Shown here in pieces: positions 1 through 9,984 of a stretch of DNA of 64,000 nt. Both the position numbers and the translations under genes were made by a program. The DNA is from Treponema sp. UBA4307 (lineage in GTDB: Bacteria > Spirochaetota > Spirochaetia > Treponematales > Treponemataceae): the NCBI GenBank assembly GCA_002394685.1, contig DGUP01000041.1, positions 31,019 to 95,018 of the forward strand, given 5' to 3'. The notes below the pieces were generated by a model that was not told the DNA's origin, did no database searches, and was given only the letters and a program-made list of their open reading frames with translations. Position 1 is the first letter of the stretch, and each line of letters starts with the position of its first letter.

Positions 1-2
1 CG

Positions 3-1823
3 AATCGTTTTGACTATGACAAGGTGCTTAACGGAAAGCTTAAACTTTTACACCTTCTCTACGATCACATTGAAAAGCAGATTCTTAAAGAATCAAAATC
101 CATTGCCAGGGAAAACAAAAACGACTCTGTTGTTATTGGAGAATCCCAGGGCTCTGAAGTTTACAAAACCTTCCAGCATGAATTAATTCAATTCTGCCAG
201 AAAAATCCATGGATTGAAAACTACGCGGTTTACAAAAATCTTAAGGACTCCTACATGCAGGCTTCCTGGAAAGAGTGGGACGAAAATACCCGCAACCTGA
301 AAAAGGAGCAGATTAAACTCCGCTGGAACAACAGGGCTCTTAAGGCCAGCCACGATTTTTTTGTCTGGGTTCAAATGAGGGCCGCTGAGCAGTTTAAGGA
401 TGCGGCAGATTATGTAAAAAAACAGGGCATCATTCTTAAAGGTGATATTCCTATTCTGATGAATGAAGACAGTGCAGACACCTGGGCAAGAAGAGACTAC
501 TTCTGCCACGAAGAAAGAGCCGGTTCCCCTCCAGACGGTGAAAATCCTATGGGACAGAGCTGGGGCTTTCCTACCTACAACTGGGATGCACTTGCACTTA
601 ATAACTACGACTGGTGGAAAGACAGAATTAATCTTGCTGCAAACTACTACTCCGCATTCCGCATTGACCACATTCTGGGCTTTTTCCGTATATGGGCAGT
701 TAATGAGAGAGAATCAACTGCTTACCTGGGCCACACAATTCCTTATGCTTCAATTGGAAAATCTGAACTGGAAGAAGCTGGATTTAATGAAGACAGAATC
801 AAATGGCTTTCTCAGCCTCACATTCAAACTTCTCTTGTTGAAGACATTACCTGGAATCATATGGATTCAACCTTCATTCTTGAAAAAATCTGCGACCGGG
901 TAAAAGATGAAGAATTGTGGACTTTCAAAAAAGAGTTCAAATCAGATAAAGACATTTACGATGCAGTTTTCTGCGACAACGAAGACTGGAACAATAGAAT
1001 TCACCAGGCCCTGGCAGCTAAATGGCGGGACAGAGCCCTGATTGAAATTACAAAAGATCATTTTATACCCGTTTACTGCTATGGAAATTCTACTTCATGG
1101 AATTCCTTAAATGACGGTGAAAAATCTAAACTGGGTGCAATATTCGCCAGACTGAAAGAGAAAGAAAACCAGCTCTGGAAGGAACAGGCCCTGAATGTTT
1201 TAACACCAATCACCTCTGCAAGCGAAATGGTACCTTGCGCAGAAGATCTGGGAGTAAATCTTCAGGTTATGCCGGAAGTTTTACAAAAGCTAAATATCCT
1301 TTCACTCAAAGTAATCCGCTGGAACAGATATTGGGACCGGGGTGGCCAGCCTTATCAGCCTTTCAGCGAATATCCGGAGATGAGCGTTGCTACAACTTCA
1401 GTTCATGACAGCCCTACCCTCCGCCAGTGGTGGAACAATGAAAAGGACAGTGTAAGGGCATATCTTTCACAGTGGACTTCTGAAAAGAGTTCTTCCCCTT
1501 CCCTCATTGAAAATCCATTTACCTTTACGGAAGGAGATGCCTTTAATCCGGAAATTGCCCGCTTCTGCCTTGAAAGCGCTGCCCACTGTAATTCAGCCTG
1601 GTATATAAATCCGCTCCAGGATTATCTCTATCTGGATGCCGCCTACTATCTGGAAAAAGAAGATGATGAACGGATTAACGTTCCAGGTTCTGTAAATCAG
1701 TTTAACTGGACTTACAGAATTCCTGCCAGCGTTGAAGATTTAATCAAAAATGAAGAACTTATCAGCAAAATAAAATCTGTATGTAAAATACATGATGAAG
1801 TTAAAATCGGAGGGGAACAGTGA
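3..1823 (+). CDS. malQ: 4-alpha-glucanotransferase (GH77, DPE2-like), 5' part outside window
   Basis: Transfers alpha-1,4-glucan segments between oligosaccharides or to glucose in cytosolic starch/glycogen/maltodextrin use. The frame is open to the left edge, so the N-terminus lies outside; a GTG at 24 is only an internal codon. Numbering from that GTG, the GH77 catalytic signatures are FRIDHILG (nucleophile D215), CAEDLG (acid/base E407) and SVHDSPTLRQWW (transition-state D462). The long insertions between them resemble the large plant DPE2/bacterial MalQ type rather than the short 500-residue form. The stop overlaps the GTG start of the next gene by the sequence GTGA, so the two are translationally coupled and probably act on the same glucan. 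Family assignment is firm; exact donor is not. Confidence 0.9.
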   Translation, partial: NRFDYDKVLNGKLKLLHLLYDHIEKQILKESKSIARENKNDSVVIGESQGSEVYKTFQHELIQFCQKNPWIENYAVYKNLKDSYMQASWKEWDENTRNLKKEQIKLRWNNRALKASHDFFVWVQMRAAEQFKDAADYVKKQGIILKGDIPILMNEDSADTWARRDYFCHEERAGSPPDGENPMGQSWGFPTYNWDALALNNYDWWKDRINLAANYYSAFRIDHILGFFRIWAVNERESTAYLGHTIPYASIGKSELEEAGFNEDRIKWLSQPHIQTSLVEDITWNHMDSTFILEKICDRVKDEELWTFKKEFKSDKDIYDAVFCDNEDWNNRIHQALAAKWRDRALIEITKDHFIPVYCYGNSTSWNSLNDGEKSKLGAIFARLKEKENQLWKEQALNVLTPITSASEMVPCAEDLGVNLQVMPEVLQKLNILSLKVIRWNRYWDRGGQPYQPFSEYPEMSVATTSVHDSPTLRQWWNNEKDSVRAYLSQWTSEKSSSPSLIENPFTFTEGDAFNPEIARFCLESAAHCNSAWYINPLQDYLYLDAAYYLEKEDDERINVPGSVNQFNWTYRIPASVEDLIKNEELISKIKSVCKIHDEVKIGGEQ

Positions 1824-4800
1824 AAATTTCCTATAATGAATTCCATATTTCGAGAGCTATCCGTCAGAAATGTAACTTTGACCAGGTTCTCTTTTCTTCA
1901 AGCGGAAATGTTGTTTTTAAAAATCTTTCGGCAGTGCGGCAGTTTCAGGTAAAACTGAATCAGGTCTTTGAAGAAAGAGGTGAAGAAAATAAAAAAGTTT
2001 CTGCTGGCAGTCTGAATGCAATGGGTCTGATTGATGAAATCTTCCATTACGTCTGCATGCTTTTCCGAAGGGACAAGGCACCGGATTGTTTCCGCCTGCT
2101 CTGTGAGGATTTAGACGCCTCCTTTACAAAAGAGACAATGGACCAGCTCTACCTGAAGTTCATGGAGGATTTTCCACCGGTTGCAGTTTACAATGAAGAA
2201 TTAAGCGCAGAAGAGTATTTGAATCTGGACTGCATTGACGAAGGAACAGGTTATCTCAGGCCTAACAGAGAGCAGGTTCTGGAAGAAATGATAATGCTTC
2301 ATCTTGCAAATGAAAATCCTGCATTCCATCCTTTTGAAATTTTATTTGATGATAAAAATCTTGCTGAAAATCCTGTTTACACAAAAGTCTGGAATCAGAC
2401 CAAGGCCTTCTTTAAGACACAGCCTGTCTTTGGTCCAAAAAACAACGACCTTATTACAATGCTGAAGGAACCTGTAAACGCTGCCCCGACCTCTCTAAAA
2501 GGTCAGCTGGACTACATCCGCACCTTCTGGAAAGATTTACTGGGTGAATGGTTGAGACGGCTGCTGGAAGGAATCGATACAATTTCTGAGGAAGAAAAGG
2601 CTGCCTGGCATCCCACAAACGGCGGCTCTCCGGAAATGAATCCTCCGGACTACGACAGTCTGCTGAAAGAATATGAACGTTTTAGCCCTGACAAAGACTG
2701 GATGCCAAAAGTAGTACTTATGGCAAAAACAGTTTTAGTATGGCTCTATCAGCTTTCAAAACAGTACCAGAGGGATATTACCCGCCTGGATCAGATTCCG
2801 GACGAAGAACTTAACAAACTTCATGACGAAGGTTTTACCGGACTCTGGCTTATTGGTCTCTGGCAGAGAAGCAATGCAAGTAAAAGAATCAAACAGATTA
2901 ACGGTAATCCGGAAGCTGCTTCTTCAGCCTATTCCCTCCTGGACTACGAAATTGCAGATAATCTTGGAGGCTGGTCTGCCCTGGATAATTTAAGAAGACG
3001 CTGCTGGGTAAGAGGAATCCGCCTGGCCGCAGATATGGTTCCAAATCATACTGGAATGGACGGAAAATGGGTTATTGAACGTCCAGACCTTTTTGTTACC
3101 AGAAAAGACTGTCCTTTCCCTCAGTATACTTTTAACGGAGAAAATTTAAGTCACGATTCCAGAGTTTCAATTTATCTTGAAGACCACTACTATTCAAAGA
3201 GTGACTGTTCTGTTGTTTTCAAGAGAGTTGATAACTACACTGGTGACGTTACATATATTTACCACGGAAATGACGGTACAGGAATGCCGTGGAATGATAC
3301 AGCCCAGATTGATTTTCTTAATCCTCAGGCAAGGGAAGCTGTCATTCAGCAGATTTTAAATGTTGCAAGAAATTTCCCGATTATCCGCTTTGACGCAGCA
3401 ATGGTTCTTGCAAAAAAACATATCCGCCGTCTCTGGTACCCGGAGCCTGGTCATGGTGGAGATATTGCAACCCGCAGCCAGTACGCTATGAGCAACGAAC
3501 AGTTTGAAGCTGCCATTCCAAATGAATTCTGGCGTGAAGTAGTTGACCGTTGTGCAAATGAAGTTCCGGACACCCTTCTTCTGGCAGAAGCTTTCTGGAT
3601 GATGGAAGGATACTTTACCCGCACCCTGGGCATGCACAGAGTTTACAATTCTGCTTTCATGAACATGCTCAAGAAAGAAGAGAACCAGAAATACAGAGAT
3701 ACTGTAAAAAATACAATTAAGTTTGATCCTCAGATTCTTAAACGCTTTGTAAACTTTATGAACAATCCGGATGAAGAAACTGCAGTGGCTCAGTTCGGCC
3801 GTGGTGACAAGTACTTTGGAGTCTGCACCCTTATGATTACCATGCCGGGACTTCCAATGTTTGGTCACGGTCAGCTGGAAGGTTTTGAAGAAAAGTACGG
3901 AATGGAGTACACACGGGCCTACAGGGATGAACAAATTGACCAGGGACTTTACGACAGGCACTGCCACGATATTTTCCCTCTCCTCCACAAGCGCTATCTT
4001 TTTGCAGGAGTTGAAAACTTCCTCTTCTACGATGTGTGGAACAACGGTTCTGTAAACGAAAACATCTTTGCCTATTCCAATGGAACTGAAAGTGAAAGAA
4101 CTCTTGTCTTCTACAACAATAAATATGAAGAAGCATGCGGCTGGATAAAACAGTCCTGTGAATATGCTGTAAAAACCGGCTCTGGGGAAAATGATGTAAG
4201 AATGGAATCAAAATCTCTGGGACAGGGGTTAAATCTTTCTTACGGATACAATCATTTCTGTATTTTCCAGGAGCAAAAGAGCGGACTCTGGTACATCCGT
4301 AGAAGCGATGAAATTATCAACAATGGTATGTTCGTCATGCTCAGAGGATTTGAATATCAGGTTTACTTAAACGTACAGCAGGTTGAAGACACAGCCGACG
4401 GAATGTATTCAAAACTCTGCGATCTGCTCAATGGTAAAGGCGTAGAAGATATTCAGGTTGCATGGGAGGAATACTGTTACAAAGATCTGTACAAAGCCCT
4501 TAATGACTTCCTCAATTCTGATTTTGTTAAGGGACTTGCCGCCTCCTTTGACGGAGAAAAAGATAGTCTTTCCCTTGAGGATTTGCTTTCTGGCGTAAAG
4601 GAAAAAGCTCTTGCCTACTACGACAAAGAAGAAATCTTCCTGGAGGAATTCCTTTCTGCTGAAAATAAAAAATCAGACTCTGGAAAGAAAACTGCTTCGA
4701 AAACAGCTTCGAAAACTGCTGCAAAAACTAATACAAAATCTGGTAAACAATCTGCAGAACGTTTCAAGGACTTCAGCCAGAAATTAAGTGCATACTTTGA

Positions 4801-5458
4801 CCAGAGAACTGTTTCTCCTAAAACTGAGTCTGGCAAAAAAGATGTTACTCCTGCAGCACCAGATTGTCTGGACCTGACAGAAGGCTTTATCTATTACAAA
4901 AACTCTTTCCTTGCACTGGCACTTTATTCCGCAGTGAACAAACTGCCTGCAGAATGTCTCTGCAAGTGGGGATACACAAGAAAACTTTCTGACATTCTTG
5001 TACAGAACAATCTTAGTGTATTCAATCCACGGAAAGTCTTTGAAAGAATTTTTGCCTTCAAAGCCCTTGCTGATGAAAAGAAGATAACCGAACTGGCCCT
5101 GGCAGAACTTCTGGTTAATTCAAAAGACGCCTGGACCTTTGCAGGAGTAAATGAATACAACGGCATTAAGTGGTTCAACAAGGAACTGATAGATGAATCT
5201 CTCTGGTATGCAGCTTCCGTACTGCTTTCTTCAAACCTTAAGGACAAGGAAAAGACTGAAAAGATTTTCAAGTCTCTTGAAGCAGCAAAGAATAAGGCTG
5301 AATATCAGTGTGAAAAATTTATGGCTGCCTTTGTAAAAAAGACTAAAACTGCTGCCGGTGGAAAAAAATCTTCTGCCCCGGCTGCAAAAAAGAAAGCCTC
5401 TTCTGTAAAAGAAAAGGCCTCTTCTTCACCTTCAGCAAAGGTAAAATCTAAAAAGTAA
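1820..5458 (+). CDS. Large alpha-amylase family (GH13) protein with Lys/Ala-rich linker and tail
   Basis: A 1212-residue cytosolic GH13-type glycoside hydrolase or transferase. The barrel lies roughly at residues 330-720: ADMVPNHTG (region I), IIRFDAAM with nucleophile D525, LLLAEAF with acid/base E590, and NNPDEE near D651 in the place of the usual NHD motif, followed by PGLPMFGHGQ. The first 300 residues and the 400 after the barrel match nothing I recognise. A low-complexity Lys/Ala/Ser/Thr linker lies near residues 955-975 and a histone-H1-like Lys/Ala/Ser tail covers the last 40 residues. The GTG start has a strong GGAGGGG at 1809-1815 and overlaps the upstream stop. Size is about twice that of ordinary amylases. 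Likely partner of the glucanotransferase in intracellular polyglucan turnover; precise activity unknown. Confidence 0.82.
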   Translation: MKISYNEFHISRAIRQKCNFDQVLFSSSGNVVFKNLSAVRQFQVKLNQVFEERGEENKKVSAGSLNAMGLIDEIFHYVCMLFRRDKAPDCFRLLCEDLDASFTKETMDQLYLKFMEDFPPVAVYNEELSAEEYLNLDCIDEGTGYLRPNREQVLEEMIMLHLANENPAFHPFEILFDDKNLAENPVYTKVWNQTKAFFKTQPVFGPKNNDLITMLKEPVNAAPTSLKGQLDYIRTFWKDLLGEWLRRLLEGIDTISEEEKAAWHPTNGGSPEMNPPDYDSLLKEYERFSPDKDWMPKVVLMAKTVLVWLYQLSKQYQRDITRLDQIPDEELNKLHDEGFTGLWLIGLWQRSNASKRIKQINGNPEAASSAYSLLDYEIADNLGGWSALDNLRRRCWVRGIRLAADMVPNHTGMDGKWVIERPDLFVTRKDCPFPQYTFNGENLSHDSRVSIYLEDHYYSKSDCSVVFKRVDNYTGDVTYIYHGNDGTGMPWNDTAQIDFLNPQAREAVIQQILNVARNFPIIRFDAAMVLAKKHIRRLWYPEPGHGGDIATRSQYAMSNEQFEAAIPNEFWREVVDRCANEVPDTLLLAEAFWMMEGYFTRTLGMHRVYNSAFMNMLKKEENQKYRDTVKNTIKFDPQILKRFVNFMNNPDEETAVAQFGRGDKYFGVCTLMITMPGLPMFGHGQLEGFEEKYGMEYTRAYRDEQIDQGLYDRHCHDIFPLLHKRYLFAGVENFLFYDVWNNGSVNENIFAYSNGTESERTLVFYNNKYEEACGWIKQSCEYAVKTGSGENDVRMESKSLGQGLNLSYGYNHFCIFQEQKSGLWYIRRSDEIINNGMFVMLRGFEYQVYLNVQQVEDTADGMYSKLCDLLNGKGVEDIQVAWEEYCYKDLYKALNDFLNSDFVKGLAASFDGEKDSLSLEDLLSGVKEKALAYYDKEEIFLEEFLSAENKKSDSGKKTASKTASKTAAKTNTKSGKQSAERFKDFSQKLSAYFDQRTVSPKTESGKKDVTPAAPDCLDLTEGFIYYKNSFLALALYSAVNKLPAECLCKWGYTRKLSDILVQNNLSVFNPRKVFERIFAFKALADEKKITELALAELLVNSKDAWTFAGVNEYNGIKWFNKELIDESLWYAASVLLSSNLKDKEKTEKIFKSLEAAKNKAEYQCEKFMAAFVKKTKTAAGGKKSSAPAAKKKASSVKEKASSSPSAKVKSKK

Positions 5459-5473
5459 AAACTGAAACTTAAT

Positions 5474-5510
5474 ACAGGGGGATTGATAAAAGGTCCCTCT
5501 GTTTATTTTA
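5474..5510 (+). terminator. Intrinsic terminator of the glucanotransferase-GH13 operon
   Basis: ACAGGGGGA (5474-5482) pairs with TCCCTCTGT (5494-5502) in a 9-bp stem with one G-T pair, followed by a T-rich stretch that runs into the stop end of thrC on the other strand. Confidence 0.7.
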
Positions 5511-6836
5511 AAACATCCGGAGAAGATTCAGGGAATTCAAAACTGAAATCAGGCTTTCCACATCATCACTGGCAATTGGAGCCCTGCCTGTTGTGCAAGG
5601 AGCAAAGGCTTTCTGAATATCTTCATTCATATCAGGAGCTTCACCAATGTTGTGGAGAATAAAATCCTTTTTAATGGACGGAGATTCTCTGGCAACAAGA
5701 ACAACTGCTCCTTCATCCGCACCTACATCTTCCGACCTCTTTTTACTCGCGGCATAGGCACAGGCTGTTTCTTCATCAGCATAAATCTTGTATTTAACAA
5801 AAAGCTCTTTGCAAGCTTCGTCTGCTTCATCCTTTGAAACATCTGCAGGGAAAACAAAACTTCTGAGCATAAGAGAATTAGCCTGAAAAATCTGTTCCAG
5901 TCTTTCCAGATTCGATGGGGAAGAAGGATCTGCCGGCAACCGGTTTTCTAAAGGAACAAAACTGTCCATTACAATAGTATTTCCTTCCGGATCGATTTTA
6001 ATATTTTTATCAGTAGGAACAATAAATCCGTTTACAGGAAGGGCCAGCTTCCAGCCGTAAAGCCCCGAAACCAGGTTGCCGTAATTTCCGCAGCTGAAGG
6101 CATAGTAAATGTCACCGTAAACATCTTTTTTCAAGCGGGAAAATGCATAGGTATAGAAAAAGGCCTGAGGCAGAAGACGGCCTATGTTCGCAGTATTTGC
6201 TACAGTGAGATGATATTTTTCCACCAGTGAACGGTCAGCAAAAATTTTTCTGATTAAATTGTGACAGTCTTCTTCACTTCCATCCACTTCAACAGGATAA
6301 ATATTTCCTCCGTTCCAGACCAGATCAGAAGCCTCCAGTCCCCGAATTTTTCCTTTTGGATAGAGAAGGACGGATTTTAACAGTTTCTTTCCCCTGAGAG
6401 CACGGGCCATGCAGGCTCCAAGTTCACCAGTTGTAGCATCCAGCAGAATTGATTTTTCTCCATCATACTGCAGAATTGTTTCCAGGGCATTGGTCAGGTA
6501 AGAAACACCAAAATCCTTAAAAGTTCCAGTTGGCCCATGATAGAGTTCCAGAATATAAAGATTGCCATCAAGTTTTTTAACGAGAGGTTCAAAGGTAAAT
6601 GCACGGGTTGCAATTGTTTCACAAATAAGAGGTGAAAATTCTTTGTTGATTAAAGCGGATGTTAAGGAACCGGAAAGACTGGCAAAAGATGTGTTTTCGT
6701 CAGCGTACAGAATCCAGCGCCTTAAATCTTCACTGTCAGCAGGAACGTAAAGTCCCCCGTCCTTTGGCATCGGGTCAAGGACAGCCTGCTTAAAGGAGAC
6801 ATTGTTATCTGGATTTCTTGTACTAAAAAAGCGCAT
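5508..6836 (-). CDS. thrC: Threonine synthase
   Basis: PLP enzyme that converts O-phosphohomoserine to threonine in the cytosol. The N-terminus MRFFSTRN...PKDGGLYVP is the typical opening of bacterial ThrC, and GPTGTFKDFG carries the Schiff-base lysine (K107). Length 442 is normal for the longer ThrC class. The ATG at 6836 has GAGAGG 7 nt upstream. A promoter with TTGCCT-N17-TATACT lies just upstream (6855-6883), giving a leader of about 12-15 nt. Gene stands alone; the LacI regulator behind it is transcribed in the same direction from its own promoter. Confidence 0.95.
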   Translation of the reverse strand: MRFFSTRNPDNNVSFKQAVLDPMPKDGGLYVPADSEDLRRWILYADENTSFASLSGSLTSALINKEFSPLICETIATRAFTFEPLVKKLDGNLYILELYHGPTGTFKDFGVSYLTNALETILQYDGEKSILLDATTGELGACMARALRGKKLLKSVLLYPKGKIRGLEASDLVWNGGNIYPVEVDGSEEDCHNLIRKIFADRSLVEKYHLTVANTANIGRLLPQAFFYTYAFSRLKKDVYGDIYYAFSCGNYGNLVSGLYGWKLALPVNGFIVPTDKNIKIDPEGNTIVMDSFVPLENRLPADPSSPSNLERLEQIFQANSLMLRSFVFPADVSKDEADEACKELFVKYKIYADEETACAYAASKKRSEDVGADEGAVVLVARESPSIKKDFILHNIGEAPDMNEDIQKAFAPCTTGRAPIASDDVESLISVLNSLNLLRMF

Positions 6837-6854
6837 AATTACCTCTCAAAAAGG

Positions 6855-6883
6855 AGTATATCCTTTATGATACAAATAGGCAA
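6855..6883 (-). promoter_or_regulatory. thrC promoter
   Basis: On the minus strand TTGCCT (6883-6878), 17-nt spacer, TATACT (6860-6855). Unlike many genes here the transcript would have a short leader with a Shine-Dalgarno sequence. Confidence 0.7.
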
Positions 6884-6894
6884 ATGCGGAAAAG

Positions 6895-7914
6895 TTATTG
6901 GGAAATATCCCTTACACTTTCCCTTTCAATAAACTGAACAGGTATGCGGACAATATCGTATGCATTGTTTCCGTTGATAGCATCAATGAGTTTTCCTGCG
7001 CAGGTTACTGCAATCTTCTCTCTGTCCTGGCGGAATGTGGTGATTGGAGGAACACAGCAGGCCGAAATAAGAGAATCATCAAATCCTATAATTGAAACAT
7101 CATCCGGAATACGCTTGCCCTGATGCTGAAGATACTGCATTGCACCAGCCGCAATTGTATCTGATGCACAGAAGACGGCTGTTAAATCCGGGTTGTGGGT
7201 AAAGAGGCTTTCTGCAGCCTTAATGCCGGAATCCAGTTCCCAGTATTCGGTTTTTTCAATCCAGCTTGCAGGCATCCGGATACCGACTCCCTTAAGTGCC
7301 TGCTTGTAGCCTTCACAGCGTTCAATGGATGCAGGAGACTTAATCTGGAAAGGACCACCTATATATCCGATTTTACGATGGCCTTTTTCAATAAGATACT
7401 GAACTGCTTTTTTTGCCCCTGCCGTATTTTCAGAAACTACAGTACAAATTCCAGGAATAAACTCGTTTGAAGAAACACATGGAATGCCGGATGCTGCAAG
7501 TTTCTGTACTTCAGGATCTTCATAAATTGAATTAAGTATAAGTATTCCGTCTACATTACGGAGCTTACACAAATCGATATATGAATTCATTTTAGAATTT
7601 AATCTCTTTGACAGATACATAAGGTCAAAGCCATTTTTTTCTGCCTGTTCGCGGAAGCAGTTTAAAATTCCTCCAAAGAGAGGGTGCTCAAGACCATTTG
7701 TAAAAGATTCATTTTCAACAATGACACCGATTAATTTATTTGTAGGAATTGCTCTTTCAAAAGGTGTTTTCTTAGTAAGAAAACCAGTTATTTCCGCAGC
7801 CGACAGGATTCTTTCCCGGGTTTCATCACTGACCATTCCACTTCCGTTAATAACACGGGTAACCGTAGCCGGTGAATATCCTGTAATTTTGGAAATATCG
7901 TAAATTGTTACCAT
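6895..7914 (-). CDS. LacI-family transcriptional regulator
   Basis: Sugar-responsive DNA-binding repressor. Residues 1-45 form the LacI HTH and hinge (TIYDISKITGYSPATVTRV, then NGSGMVSDETRERIL); residues 60-335 form the periplasmic-binding-protein-like sensor domain with typical blocks such as GHRKIGYIGG and DDVSIIGFDDS. Length 339 is standard. The ATG at 7914 is fixed by the family N-terminus, yet has no Shine-Dalgarno and lies 8 nt from a -10 box, so its mRNA should be leaderless. It is divergent from the GH5 endoglucanase, which it may control, but no clear LacI operator palindrome is visible between them. Ligand unknown. Confidence 0.92.
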   Translation of the reverse strand: MVTIYDISKITGYSPATVTRVINGSGMVSDETRERILSAAEITGFLTKKTPFERAIPTNKLIGVIVENESFTNGLEHPLFGGILNCFREQAEKNGFDLMYLSKRLNSKMNSYIDLCKLRNVDGILILNSIYEDPEVQKLAASGIPCVSSNEFIPGICTVVSENTAGAKKAVQYLIEKGHRKIGYIGGPFQIKSPASIERCEGYKQALKGVGIRMPASWIEKTEYWELDSGIKAAESLFTHNPDLTAVFCASDTIAAGAMQYLQHQGKRIPDDVSIIGFDDSLISACCVPPITTFRQDREKIAVTCAGKLIDAINGNNAYDIVRIPVQFIERESVRDISQ

Positions 7915-7922
7915 AATAAGGA

Positions 7923-7951
7923 ATTATTTTACGTACTTGTGAATTTGTCAA
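7923..7951 (-). promoter_or_regulatory. Promoter of lacI-type gene, predicts leaderless mRNA
   Basis: Minus strand: consensus TTGACA (7951-7946), spacer 17, AATAAT (7928-7923), then only 8 nt to the ATG at 7914. Transcription should start within about 2 nt of the start codon. Confidence 0.8.
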
Positions 7952-8066
7952 TAAAACTTAGAAAAAAACACTAATTTTTAATGTATTTTTTAACAAGTCG
8001 AAAGAGTATTCTTTTATTCAGAGAAATTATATCTATAAAATCTTTATCAAAAAGGAGTTTTTTTTT

Positions 8067-9911
8067 ATGAAACTTACAAAGTCTATTCCTGCAGCATTGA
8101 TTGGTGCGGCACTTTTAGTTTCAGGAATTAATGCAGCTGCTGACGGTATTCCACTTAAACACTCACAGCACAAGACTATCCCTGATACATCAAGTACATT
8201 ACAGCTTACTGCTGATGATATTAAGGCAGATCTTTCTATTACTGACATGTCTATTCTCATGGGCAACGGTATAAACCTTGGTAACACAATGGAAGCTTAC
8301 CGCGACGTAAATGACGGTACAAAGAAGGATCCAACTTTCTACGAACAGCGCTGGGGTCAGCCTCTCACAACAGAAAAGCTGATGAAAACATACAAGCAGT
8401 TCGGCTTTGACACTCTCCGTATTCCTGTAGCATGGACAAATGCAATGGATTATGAAGAAGGTGATTATACAATCCGCACAGCTTACCTTGACCGCGTTGA
8501 AACAATCGTAAGATGGGCTTTAAAATATGACATTACAGTTATCATCAACGACCACTGGGACGGTGGCTGGTGGGGTATGTTCGGTTCAAACACTCCTGCT
8601 ACTGTAGATGATGCCTGGGAACTTTACACTGCAATGTGGACACAGATTGCAACCCGCTTTAAGAATTACGGCTACAAGGTAATTTTTGAAGGTGGAAATG
8701 AAGAAGTTGGTAGCCGCCTTAATGATACAAATATTTGCGGCGATTCAGGTAAACTTGATGAAAACGGCTGCTACGAAATGGGTAATAAAATCAACCAGAA
8801 ATTCGTTGACATTGTACGTGGAACCGGCGGAAACAACGCAAACCGCTTCCTCCTTATTCCTGGCTACAACACAGACATTTCAAAGACTGTAGATTCACGC
8901 TTTAAAATGCCTTCAGACAGCGCAAAGGGTAAACTCTTTGTATCAGTACACTACTACGATCCTTCAAACTTCACACTTGCTGATGCTGACCTCTGGGGAA
9001 CAAAGAAAGATCTTTCTGCAATGCAGGCTTCTTTCGACAAGCTCACAAGATTCACTGATGAAGGATACGGTGTAATCGTTGGTGAATACGGTGCCCTTCC
9101 AAACACAGACGGTTCAAAGAAAAGCGGCGCTGATGTATTTACACTGGGCGTACTTAACAACTGTGACCGTCTGAACATTGTACCAGTTCTCTGGGACTGC
9201 AACGGTTTCTTCAAGAAGTCAGGAAAGATGGGTATTGCTGATGCAGGCCTTAAAAAGATTTTTGCAACAAAGAGCTACAAGGGTCAGAAGGAAGCAAAAG
9301 TTCCTTATGAAAAGATTGCTTTTGCTGCAGAAGATGCCCTTGATGACATGATCATTAATGCTCCTGATGTTCTCAGCGACAATCCTGCAGCAATCGCAGT
9401 TAAGTCTGGAAAGTCTGTAGCATGGATTATGTATACTTCAAGCAACTGGGGCTGCCAGTACAGTGTTGGTGATGTTTACAATCCTGATGCAAAGTCAAAA
9501 GGACTTGTTGCAAAGGATGTTGTTATTGATGGTGAAGGCGACTATACAGTTTCAATCGATTTCTCTGAAACAGTAAACAACAAGGGTATTTCTTTTGCAT
9601 TCTCTGCTCTTGCAATTGCAAACGGTGAAACAAACTATCCTGGCTGGGTAATCACACTTAAGAGCGTTAAAGTTGACGGCCAGGAATATAAACTTACTAA
9701 AGAAGGCTTCACAACATCTGACGATGGCAAAACAACACGTCACAACCTTTACAACGAATGGGTAACTGTAGACCCATCTACAATTAAGGGTGCCCGTGCA
9801 AATGGAGGACTTAAAGGCAAATCTGCTTCTCCACTTAACAAGTCAGATCCTGCATTCCAGGCAATGAAGACTCTTGAAATTACATTCCATTACGGTCCAG
9901 CTGCAGAGTAA
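8067..9911 (+). CDS. Secreted GH5 endoglucanase with C-terminal beta-sandwich module
   Basis: Endo-beta-1,4-glucanase type enzyme that cuts cellulose or related beta-glucans outside the cytoplasm. Residues 1-25 are a signal peptide (MKLTKSIPAALIGAALLVSG). The GH5 barrel spans about 65-400: GNGINLGNT, FDTLRIPVAW, INDHWDGGWW, FEGGNEE with acid/base E212, and VIVGEYG with nucleophile E340. Residues about 410-610 look like a carbohydrate-binding beta-sandwich (GDYTVSIDF, TLEITFHYG). The ATG has AAGGAG upstream. Divergent from the LacI regulator and closed by its own terminator, so it is a single-gene unit. No lipobox, so probably released or periplasmic. Substrate within beta-glucans is inferred. 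Confidence 0.92.
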   Translation: MKLTKSIPAALIGAALLVSGINAAADGIPLKHSQHKTIPDTSSTLQLTADDIKADLSITDMSILMGNGINLGNTMEAYRDVNDGTKKDPTFYEQRWGQPLTTEKLMKTYKQFGFDTLRIPVAWTNAMDYEEGDYTIRTAYLDRVETIVRWALKYDITVIINDHWDGGWWGMFGSNTPATVDDAWELYTAMWTQIATRFKNYGYKVIFEGGNEEVGSRLNDTNICGDSGKLDENGCYEMGNKINQKFVDIVRGTGGNNANRFLLIPGYNTDISKTVDSRFKMPSDSAKGKLFVSVHYYDPSNFTLADADLWGTKKDLSAMQASFDKLTRFTDEGYGVIVGEYGALPNTDGSKKSGADVFTLGVLNNCDRLNIVPVLWDCNGFFKKSGKMGIADAGLKKIFATKSYKGQKEAKVPYEKIAFAAEDALDDMIINAPDVLSDNPAAIAVKSGKSVAWIMYTSSNWGCQYSVGDVYNPDAKSKGLVAKDVVIDGEGDYTVSIDFSETVNNKGISFAFSALAIANGETNYPGWVITLKSVKVDGQEYKLTKEGFTTSDDGKTTRHNLYNEWVTVDPSTIKGARANGGLKGKSASPLNKSDPAFQAMKTLEITFHYGPAAE

Positions 9912-9943
9912 ATCTCTTAAGCTGACAGTTTAATAAAGTCCAT

Positions 9944-9984
9944 AAGGCACTGCATTTATTTGATTTGCGGTGCCTTTCTTGTTT
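9944..9984 (+). terminator. Intrinsic terminator of the endoglucanase gene
   Basis: AAGGCACTGCA (9944-9954) pairs over 11 bp with TGCGGTGCCTT (9966-9976), one G-T pair, followed by TCTTGTTTT. Confidence 0.85.

Noticed and set aside
183..671. 162-codon frame opposite the glucanotransferase
   Set aside because: Fully inside a conserved enzyme gene on the other strand; no domain in the translation.
3356..3988. 210-codon frame opposite the GH13 gene
   Set aside because: Overlies catalytic motifs of the GH13 protein; translation shows no family.
7952..8066. LacI operator in the lacI-endoglucanase gap
   Set aside because: I could not find a convincing 14-20 bp palindrome with a central CG; only the lacI promoter is clear.
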